Assembly (NCBI GenBank): GCA_012295275.1
Contig: CM022676.1
Span: 18,452,485 to 18,504,984, forward strand
Source: Chrysomallon squamiferum
Lineage: Eukaryota > Mollusca > Gastropoda > Neomphalida > Peltospiridae
Direction: 5' to 3'
Length of the DNA: 52,500 nt
The notes under the pieces were generated by a model. The model was not told the origin of the DNA, made no database searches, and was given only the letters and a program-made list of their open reading frames with translations. The position numbers were made by a program, and so were the translations under genes. Positions 48,023-52,500 of this stretch are shown here, in pieces; within the stretch, counting starts at the first letter, position 1, and each line of letters starts with the position of its first letter.

Positions 48023-48204
48023 ACTTTATTTAATAATCTGTTGTTGTTTTTTGTTACTTCTACGTTTAATTGTTAATGTATGACTTACTCTTTTTGAAAC
48101 GAAACATAAATATGTATGTGTTTTTATTATGTCTTGTAGGGAACAGTCCAGAACCGAATGTGTATGAAGTACTTGGTGTCGATGATAATGGACGAACAAA
48201 TTAA
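18100..48204 (+). CDS. Gene B: SRCRx3-Ig-Ig-FN3-TM receptor with ITAM-like tail, complete spliced model
   Basis: Fourteen exons: 18100-18190, 20951-21095, 22015-22190, 22500-22644, 22842-23017, 27403-27547, 28078-28247, 29166-29420, 31032-31310, 31812-32108, 33010-33123, 33579-33612, 47390-47442 and 48140-48204. The sum is 2145 nt, giving 714 aa plus a stop. Every junction is GT-AG and every phase matches, a strong internal check. The protein would be a type I surface receptor: signal peptide, three group-A SRCR domains (six Cys each, two exons each), two Ig domains, one FN3, a TM helix, and a tail with YDNL-x12-YEVL. Group-A SRCR domains bind polyanionic or microbial ligands in other animals; the same role here is inference. 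Intron 12 holds a 12-kb minisatellite. No named orthologue is recognised. Confidence 0.8.
18191..20950 (+). other. Gene B intron 1
   Basis: AT-rich intron of 2.76 kb. It contains a fold-back repeat (19308-19911), CATA/TACA low-complexity sequence (19830-20040) and a roughly 280-bp imperfect tandem duplication (20360-20520 versus 20640-20810, sharing ATTCAAG-A-TAATAAAG and TTATAAAGTTGAATT). It ends with TTATTATTTCAG. Confidence 0.5.
19308..19911. repeat. Inverted repeat, arms of about 31 bp
   Basis: The arm 19308-19338 (CCTTTATGAATTG followed by TGAAGCAGTTTGTTGAAC) is found reverse-complemented at 19880-19911, with one substitution and one extra base. The spacer is about 541 bp and includes the third partial copy of the 16.4-17.5-kb repeat. 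It may be a fold-back element or a local inversion-duplication. Confidence 0.7.
20951..21095 (+). CDS. Gene B exon 2: SRCR domain 1, N-terminal half
   Basis: Phase 1 in and phase 2 out. It reads [40 protein letters not shown] and CSMLGFSR. This is the classic SRCR start (RLVNG, GRVE, W-GT-C, A-V-C--LG). The usual acidic pair after the first Cys is SS here. Donor is CG|GTAAAA. Confidence 0.88.
22015..22190 (+). CDS. Gene B exon 3: SRCR domain 1, C-terminal half
   Basis: Phase 2 in and phase 1 out. It carries [20 protein letters not shown], then [21 protein letters not shown]. Four Cys here plus two in exon 2 give the six-Cys group-A pattern, and splitting one domain over two exons is also typical of group A. 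Confidence 0.88.
22500..22644 (+). CDS. Gene B exon 4: SRCR domain 2, N-terminal half
   Basis: Reads [40 protein letters not shown] and CRLLGFSP. Acceptor TTATTTCAG, donor CC|GTAAGA. Phase 1-2 like the other SRCR first halves. Confidence 0.88.
22842..23017 (+). CDS. Gene B exon 5: SRCR domain 2, C-terminal half
   Basis: Reads [41 protein letters not shown]. Phase 2-1. Acceptor AAATCCTAG, donor G|GTTTGT. The C-x-G-x-E block usual after the third Cys is C-V-K-D-E. Confidence 0.86.
23760..24421 (+). mobile_element. Decayed Ty3/gypsy-type gag fragment
   Basis: An interrupted frame contains [20 protein letters not shown], then [39 protein letters not shown], and [20 protein letters not shown]. 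This order (plasma-like start, L-RGKA-EA, Y-L-PEA-R-, LFD-W) is that of gag/SCAN-like capsid proteins. Stops at about 24195 and 24342 and small frameshifts make it inactive. An AATAAA at 23662 upstream might belong to an LTR remnant, but I could not define LTR ends. Confidence 0.55.
24348..24612. repeat. Inverted duplication of a gag piece (palindrome)
   Basis: Sequence 24348-24420 recurs reverse-complemented at 24540-24612, with few mismatches (landmarks GATAAATGGGTAGCATCA and GAGTCGTACGAAGG). The spacer of about 120 bp contains TA/GT repeat. Confidence 0.75.
24963..25013 (+). mobile_element. Retrotransposon RNase H C-terminal relic
   Basis: Reads [16 protein letters not shown] then TGA. 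The G-K-x-N-x-x-A-D-x-x-S-R motif closes the RNase H region of gypsy-type pol. With the gag piece upstream, it suggests one internally deleted element about 1.3 kb long. Confidence 0.5.
25196..25330. repeat. (TA)n/(CATA)n/(CA)n microsatellite cluster
   Basis: Alternating TA, CATA, TA, CA and GTAT blocks within gene B intron 5. Confidence 0.9.
27403..27547 (+). CDS. Gene B exon 6: SRCR domain 3, N-terminal half
   Basis: Reads [40 protein letters not shown] and CHMLGFSR. It matches exon 2 at about 40 of 48 residues, and the flanking TTATTATTTCAGTACCAGT is shared with exon 2, so the two are recent duplicates or converted. It keeps the acidic DD pair that exon 2 has lost. Confidence 0.88.
27686..27741. 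repeat. (GAT)n/(AAT)n microsatellite
   Basis: GAT repeats passing into AAT repeats in the intron that splits SRCR domain 3. Confidence 0.9.
28078..28247 (+). CDS. Gene B exon 7: SRCR domain 3, C-terminal half
   Basis: Reads [41 protein letters not shown]. Phase 2-1; acceptor TTATTTAAG, donor T|GTCAGT. The C-D-G-D-E block plus CDD in exon 6 give the full acidic set of a metal-binding SRCR. Confidence 0.87.
28248..29165 (+). other. Gene B intron 7
   Basis: Unique AT-rich sequence with a TTTA/TGTATTTA tandem tract (29073-29162) running right up to the Ig-1 acceptor TTTGTAG. Confidence 0.5.
29166..29420 (+). CDS. Gene B exon 8: Ig domain 1
   Basis: Phase 1-1; donor T|GTAAGT. Reads [59 protein letters not shown]. 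It has the canonical C-W-C triad of an I/C2-type Ig domain plus an extra C-x3-C pair (CDSSC) in the B-C loop. NVT, NQT and NSS are sequons. Confidence 0.87.
29970..30041. repeat. (TTA)n microsatellite
   Basis: TTA repeats in the intron between gene B Ig exons. Confidence 0.9.
30255..30766. mobile_element. Non-autonomous DNA-transposon-like element (MITE)
   Basis: Left end CAGTGGAACCTCAGGTTACG and the reverse complement of the right end TAGTGGAACCTCGAGTTACG match closely. A TA precedes the left end, as for a TA target duplication of pogo/Tc1-mariner-type elements. Inside are several further short blocks of the type CGTAATTCGGG and GGTTCGCAATCCG. No transposase frame is present. The family is not certain. 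Confidence 0.6.
31032..31310 (+). CDS. Gene B exon 9: Ig domain 2
   Basis: Phase 1-1; acceptor CATTGCAG, donor T|GTAATT. Reads [68 protein letters not shown]. The pattern L-C-N-P-A and D-T-G-F-Y-T-C is typical of C2/I-set Ig domains. Confidence 0.87.
31290..31830. repeat. Local tandem duplication spanning exon 9 end, intron and exon 10 start
   Basis: CTTGTTGTTAAATGTAA (31300 and 31573), ACACAAATTAG-ATATCAGTAATA, and TGCCTACAAGGT-CAC-GAGGATTCC (31509 and 31802) recur with a period of about 275-290 bp. The intron therefore holds a truncated copy of the Ig-2 tail with its donor and of the FN3 start with its acceptor, possible decoy splice sites. Confidence 0.7.
31812..32108 (+). CDS. Gene B exon 10: FN3 domain
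   Basis: Phase 1-1; acceptor CCTACAAG, donor G|GTACCT. Reads [40 protein letters not shown], then [14 protein letters not shown]. It is one codon shorter than the gene A FN3 exon and otherwise nearly identical, including the repeated THTTVI block. Confidence 0.88.
32238..32302. repeat. (TTA)n microsatellite
   Basis: TTA repeats in the intron between FN3 and TM exons of gene B; gene A has none at this place. Confidence 0.9.
33010..33123 (+). CDS. Gene B exon 11: transmembrane segment
   Basis: Phase 1-1, 114 nt. Reads [38 protein letters not shown]. Acceptor TTGTTTCAG, donor G|GTTCGT. The [13 protein letters not shown] core is identical to gene A, while the C-terminal half of the helix has changed. 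Confidence 0.88.
33316..33421. repeat. (TTA)n microsatellite, counterpart of 6279-6379
   Basis: About 105 bp of TTA with a GTTGTT interruption, in the same intron as in gene A. Confidence 0.9.
33579..33612 (+). CDS. Gene B exon 12: juxtamembrane microexon
   Basis: Thirty-four nucleotides, phase 1-2, between TCTTTTTAG and GTAACA. Encodes [12 protein letters not shown]. The Tyr of the gene A version (HEYEKR) is His here. Confidence 0.75.
34020..46215. repeat. 12.2-kb minisatellite, 32-bp unit, about 380 copies
   Basis: An uninterrupted array whose consensus unit contains TGTACAGTTGTGTTAATGA followed by CACTGGGCTGTCG. Variants differ mainly in the segment after CACT (GGGCTGTCG, GGGTCGTCG, GTACTGTCG, GTGTCGTCG, TTGTCGTCG, or AGGGGGTCGTAG). 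A 35-bp variant has an extra TTG. The plus strand is G+T-rich (21 of 32 in the consensus) and about 47% GC, richer than its surroundings. As 32 is not a multiple of three and each unit has TAA and TGA, no long frame exists. It lies wholly inside gene B intron 12, so it should be transcribed. Confidence 0.95.
38285..42600. repeat. Higher-order repeat zone within the minisatellite
   Basis: The rare variant CGTTTTCAGTTGTG occurs at 38285, 39380, 40539, 41207 and 42368, always followed by the GGGTCGTTGTG and CTGTCTTCGTG variants in the same order. Spacings are about 1095, 1159, 668 and 1161 bp. Blocks of about 36 units were therefore copied as wholes, and one block lost about 490 bp. Confidence 0.75.
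47390..47442 (+). CDS. Gene B exon 13: tail with TYDNL motif
   Basis: Fifty-three nucleotides, phase 2-1, between AAATCACAG and GTAAGT. Encodes [23 protein letters not shown] is the first half of an ITAM-like pair; YDN is also a YxN SH2-binding core. Confidence 0.82.
47443..48139 (+). other. Gene B last intron, with decayed homologue of the gene A alternative tail exon
   Basis: Around 47510-47560 the DNA aligns with 7815-7880 in gene A, but CTGAAG has become CTGATC and a TGA follows soon after ([14 protein letters not shown] then stop). A TA/GTAT repeat lies at 47975-48022. Confidence 0.5.
48140..48204 (+). CDS. Gene B exon 14: tail with VYEVL motif and stop
   Basis: Phase 1 in, after TCTTGTAG. 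Encodes [20 protein letters not shown] and N, then TAA at 48202-48204. With exon 13 it gives YDNL, 12 residues, YEVL, within the spacing range accepted for ITAMs. The last residues differ from gene A (DDNGRTN versus DDNGPKY). Confidence 0.82.
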
Positions 48205-49330
48205 TATATCTCTTTATTAATGTGATTACTTAAAACATCGAAACAGTTTATTATGTCACTTTTATCACACTCACACACACAAACACAAACACACACACAC
48301 ACACATACACACACACACCTATACACACAGATATGCATATATAGGATCAAATATTATAACACCTATTCACCATTATTGAATTTTATTATTGAGGAAAGCT
48401 AGTTAAATATGTATTTTTTCATTTTCATACAAGAACGCCTTTAGAGCCATTTAAAAAAAAAAAAAAAAGTATATGGATTCGATACTTCTGTTATGTTTAC
48501 ATGTATAGTATACAGTCTTTGTTGGTATATTTTGTGACTAACTGTGTCTATTATGATTCTGCTTAAAGTATATCTAATAGAATTGTGATTAAGTATGTCT
48601 AGTAAGATTCTCATTAAACAAAGTCTAGTACGAAAAATGTGTGGCGTTGATTTTTTGTGCGGACACATGCACTAAACTCTCTGACTTGATATCTTCTTGA
48701 GGACAGTAATTTATAATGATGATGAGTTACTATCGCACAGAACAATATTTTTTTTAAAAGAGACTTGATTATTATCCACCGAACATAATGCAGTCCAGCA
48801 ATCATGTTTATAGTTTTATTGTTTGTCGTCATAGCGAAATACAATTGAAAATAAATAAAACAGCATACAATAAAATAAAAATAAAAACTCAGTGATGAGC
48901 ATTACAACTGATTTCCTTTCTTTACTTACTACAAGAGTTGTGTAACGACAGGCCACACAAATTTGCCTGTAACAGCAATATGTCCTAAACATTTCGACAA
49001 CAATCAAATTTACAAAATGTCCTTCCCTTCTTAATCCAGTTGTGCTTCTCGCATGACTATCGTCTTCAAGTCGATGCTATTTAAATATCACCTCATCTAG
49101 CGGACGTCAGAACAATCAACTAAAGACTCAATTACATCCGAACTTACTATAACCTTAGACAGTCTTAATATGTCTGTAAACATAACTGTAACATGTTGTA
49201 GCTGTCAAATCACTGGTGAAAACCGGTCTATACAGTCATACTCAATTAGTTTGGTAAAATCAGTTATATGTTACACGTATATCTGTATGACACATTTCTC
49301 TTCATAATTATCTACAACTACATCATTTAA
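48205..49330. other. Duplicated downstream flank of gene B
   Basis: Contains a (CA)n tract (48270-48320), a short version of the 26-bp repeat (48535-48630) and sequence aligned with 9366-9962. I see no clear polyadenylation signal near the stop; AATAAA-type hexamers occur around 48855-48885. Confidence 0.55.
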
Positions 49331-49339
49331 AAATAAATA

Positions 49340-49978
49340 AACGTTTTATTAGAAATATACAGTGAAACTTTAAACAAGGACGTATTTTTAGAATATATTC
49401 AGGATAAGGTTAAACAAAAACTTATAAGTAGAAAATATATGAAATAACTTTAAATGAAAACGTATTATTAGAAAATATACAGGATGGCTTTAAACAAAAA
49501 CACGTATTATTAAACATATGCGTTGAAACTTCAAACAAAAGCGTCTTATTAGAAAATAGAAATGGTAATTTAAAAGAAAAAAACAAACGTATTATTAGAA
49601 AATATACAGTATATCTTTAAACAACAACGCATTAATGGAAATATGCTAGAACAACTTTAAACAAACACATATTATTAGAAACAAAAGAAAAAAAGAAACC
49701 AAAAAACAGAATGACTGAACAAAGCACGTATTATTAGAAAACTATACACGATAAATTTAAAAATGCGTATTATTAGAACATATACAGGGTAACTTTAAAC
49801 AAAAACGTATAAGTAGAAAATATACACGATAACTTTAAACAAAAACTTATTATGAGAAACATACAGTGAAACTTAAACACAAATGTCATATTAGGAATAT
49901 GTAGAGCAACATTAAATAAAAACGTGTTATTAGAACTGTATGTGGTAACTTTAAACAAAAAATATATTATTAGAAATA
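49340..49978. repeat. Second minisatellite, about 41-bp unit, roughly 15 imperfect copies
   Basis: The unit resembles ACGTATTATTAGAAAATAT then ACAGGATAACTTTAAACAAAA. It starts just after the homology to the gene A flank ends, so it marks the breakpoint side of the duplication. Not present after gene A. Confidence 0.8.
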
Positions 49979-51798
49979 GGCACCTTTATATCGTGAAGTA
50001 ACTAAAACTCGTTAATAACACACTGAAACAATATAACAAGAAACGATTTGTTTTTATCCTTGATTATAATATTCATGGATGAATGGATGCGAGTGTAAAC
50101 ATAAATATATACACACACACTCACACACACTGTATAGGAAATCTTTGTTTCGTTAGGTGCATTTCTATTACGTATATTAACTACAGATATTTTATTAACG
50201 GATTAATATATATATATAACCTTGAAATTATCTAGTCTTTATATATAAATTAGAGAAAAGACAAAGGAAGGACAAATAATTAGATAGATATGTTTGAGTA
50301 ATTATCATCAGTTAATAAGGTGTCATTAACTACCGATATATGCTAATACATAAAGTTCTGTTTGACCATCAGTAATACTGTTTTACACGAAAGTACGCGA
50401 TGACGAAATTTTAAAGGCAATTTTTAAATTGTAAAGTTCCGTTAATTTGTGGTGAAGATATGGCGAGTTCAGTGTGACAAAGTAAATCAGCTTTCAATTT
50501 TTTCCTCTCCGTGGACTTCTATTTTTCAATCGATTCCTCTGTTTTCATCGACATCCGCAGAAATTTTCTATGTTTTCGGTTTCCACGTTGAGCTTAGAGT
50601 TCAGGCTCTGGCTCGGAATGTGTGTGTGTGTGTGTGTGCGTGCGTGTTTGTGTTATGATTGTGTGCGTGTAAGTTTCTGAGTATTTTCAGGTGTGATCGC
50701 CAGGCTGAGTATATTCACATACATATACAGATATATAAAAACGATAGACATGTATCCATCCATACATAAATATGTGTGTGTTTGTATCTATGTATGTGTA
50801 TACAAATTAAAATTATATTAATGTTTACATTTGATTTGTATAAATTAGTGTGTTAATACAATATCTATAGTTAACATACGGAAACGAAATATGTCTAATG
50901 AAACACAAAGTTTCAAAGATAAATATGACAAACTCTATGTCTAGGAAGGATCAAGGTACGATGTTACTGTTCACTGAAACTGAATTGCGGCTACTTCAGT
51001 AATGTGTCGTTTGACTGAACTTTGGATTTCTCGTAGACAGACACAAGAATTAACTCTTAATGGGTTGTGTGTCTGAAATCACAGAGATACTGAACAAAGA
51101 CAAACTGACTAAATACCGGAATTCACAATTATTTTGTCAGTTTAAAACTTATCAATTTTATATAGAATTGTTACAGCCATTTCTTGTTTTAACAGTGTTT
51201 AAATTTACAGGGGAAGAACTCTCGATCACAGATATTTACGTTTGTATAATTTGTTTATATATATATATATACTGCAGTCGATTATGCGCACCTCCATGTC
51301 TTTGTGCTGCATTACTGTCAGATTCTCCAAAGTGTCTGCACTTATAGTCCGCCATAATGTTTTGACCTATCTTTATTCAGTTTTGAATCCTTGATTTGTT
51401 TTTTATTCGAGGTCCAGTCTGAATACAAATTCTATTAATGGTAGATTTCAGGTCTTTTCTTTTTGCTAGTTGTACGAAATTTATCTCGTATTGTGAAAAA
51501 AGAAGCTTTTAATGTCAATCCAACATTTTCAGTAGCCGCTAACTCGTTATAGATCTTTTATCCGTCTTTATGGAAGAAAAGACGTTTACATTGGGTATTA
51601 CAAATGAAATTACGCGACATAATTTTTGTTTTGTCTAGTTTATGTGTAGCCTGTGAAAGGTGTATCGCGAACGTTGGTAATACACAACACATACTCTAGT
51701 TAAGACAAAAAGTGTTGTGCAATGTCATTAGTAATATCCAATATAAACGTCTTTGCTTCCAGAAATCGGGAGAAAATCTTCAGGAAAAACTTCTGTAG
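49979..51798. other. No feature recognised
   Basis: AT-rich sequence with short CA, GT and TA runs. Open frames in this stretch show no domain, signal peptide or conserved motif that I can recognise. Confidence 0.4.
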
Positions 51799-52032
51799 CA
51801 GCAGACACGTTTCAAAACTAACAGCTGTGTTTCATCTCTTAAAGCACAGAGAAAGGGAAGATTTAACCCTCTGTCTGAGAGAGAAGTCAACAGCGTGTTT
51901 ATTCCGAACCACGCGGAGTCTTACAATACGACTGATGAAATCGATTCTCCTCAGCCAGAACCTCCTGAATTCTGTTACACCTCCCCAAAACACTCCCCCC
52001 CTGTAAATACGCAAACCTATACTTTTAAATAG
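51799..52032 (+). CDS. Candidate terminal coding exon of an unidentified downstream gene
   Basis: A frame open from just after CTTCTGTAG (51798) to TAG at 52030-52032, 77 codons with no Met needed. It reads QQTRFKTNSCVSSLKAQRKG, RFNPLSEREVNSVFIPNHAE, SYNTTDEIDSPQPEPPEFCY and TSPKHSPPVNTQTYTFK. The Pro/Ser/Thr/Glu-rich, hydrophilic composition looks like a cytoplasmic tail with several Tyr, far more protein-like than the overlapping ATG-started frame. No upstream exon or TM segment was found. Family unknown; the start is uncertain. Confidence 0.4.
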   Translation, partial: QQTRFKTNSCVSSLKAQRKGRFNPLSEREVNSVFIPNHAESYNTTDEIDSPQPEPPEFCYTSPKHSPPVNTQTYTFK

Positions 52033-52382
52033 AATTTAAAACATACTATCAGAAATGTTCCTTAACTGTGAACACGATAGCAGTAAATATACATGGATCA
52101 TGTTACTACTGTTATAAAAATCTGATATACAAAACGTCAGAGGTCACTTACAGGCATATAAAATGTATCTGTATGTCATATCACGCACCGGCGTCACCCT
52201 TCACTTAACAGGTTTCAAGAACAACAAGTCGAGTTGTATTAAGATTTAAACTCAAAACTTATTTTCTATATTTACGGTGTTTGATTCATGGACTTTAAAC
52301 GCATTTCTATAATTATTATTATATTTATATGAAATCGATTCTCCTCAGCCAGAACCTCCTGAATTCTGTTACACCTCCCCAA
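51935..52382. repeat. 53-bp exact direct repeat, 395 bp apart
   Basis: TGAAATCGATTCTCCTCAGC and the 33 following bases occur at 51935-51987 and again at 52330-52382. The first copy lies inside the candidate terminal exon; the second keeps the same frame (EIDSPQPEPPEFCYTSP) for a few more codons and then stops. Confidence 0.9.
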
Positions 52383-52437
52383 TAGGAATAGGAAAAAAAT
52401 TAACGTGCTAATCAGAGCAAGCTGTTGTGAAGCACGT

Positions 52438-52485
52438 CTGCGACGGGCACGCTTTCTGACAGGTCAGCGGGCGCGTCCGTCGCAG
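52438..52485. repeat. GC-rich nested hairpin
   Basis: CTGCGACGGGCACGC and GCGCGTCCGTCGCAG pair at 13 of 15 positions, enclosing a second perfect stem CTGAC/GTCAG with a two-base loop. Unusually GC-rich for this window. It could be an inverted end of a mobile element extending beyond the window. Confidence 0.7.
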
Positions 52486-52500
52486 AAAAGAGTTTTGGGT

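Noticed and set aside
51722-52006. ATG-started 94-codon frame at the right end
   Set aside because: Its composition is Arg/Leu/Ser-rich and random-looking; the overlapping frame ending at 52032 has an acceptor-like TAG and a tail-like composition.

Overview
This is eukaryotic, intron-rich, AT-rich genomic DNA from an animal. The reasons are GT-AG exons with phase-1 symmetric Ig, FN3 and SRCR modules, long introns, abundant (TTA)n, (TA)n and (GT)n microsatellites, and LINE, Ty3/gypsy-like and MITE-like relics. The domain mix and repeat style suggest a lophotrochozoan invertebrate, perhaps a mollusc. This is an inference and the species is not identified.

The window holds two tandem, same-strand paralogous genes for single-pass, immune-receptor-like membrane proteins. 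Gene A (533-8432, 5' end outside the window) encodes two unusual Cys-rich Ig-like domains, a Thr-rich hinge, an FN3 domain, a transmembrane segment and a short tyrosine-motif tail. Gene B (18100-48204) can be modelled as complete: 14 exons, 2145 nt and 714 aa, with every intron phase compatible. Its order is signal peptide, three two-exon SRCR domains, two Ig domains, FN3, TM, and a tail with an ITAM-like pair (YDNL-x12-YEVL). From just upstream of the FN3 exon to about 1.1-1.5 kb past the stop codon the two genes align exon for exon, so the 3' half arose by segmental duplication (about 4.0-9.96 kb versus 31.76-49.33 kb).

The most striking structure is a minisatellite of about 12.2 kb (34.02-46.22 kb; unit 32 bp, roughly 380 copies) inside gene B intron 12. 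The homologous intron of gene A carries one unexpanded copy of the unit at the same place (6979-7023), which identifies the seed. Part of the array (about 38.2-42.6 kb) shows higher-order repetition of about 1.1-1.16 kb.

Layout: 1-532 simple repeat; 533-8432 gene A; 8433-9962 duplicated downstream flank; 10.6-12.3 kb decayed LINE on the minus strand; 13.4-16.3 kb diverged tandem duplication; 16.4-17.5 kb shorter tandem duplication; 18.1-48.2 kb gene B, with a gypsy-like relic (23.76-25.01 kb) in intron 5 and an inverted-repeat element (30.26-30.77 kb) in the intron between its two Ig exons; 48.2-49.33 kb duplicated downstream flank; 49.34-49.98 kb second minisatellite; 50-51.8 kb nothing recognised; 51.8-52.03 kb a candidate terminal coding exon of another gene; 52.44-52.49 kb a GC-rich hairpin.

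Inferred function: both proteins would bind ligand outside the cell through Ig/FN3 (and SRCR in B) and signal through tyrosine-based SH2-binding motifs. Gene A keeps relic exons and a possible alternative tail exon that B has lost, so the pair is diversifying by exon gain, exon decay and tail change.
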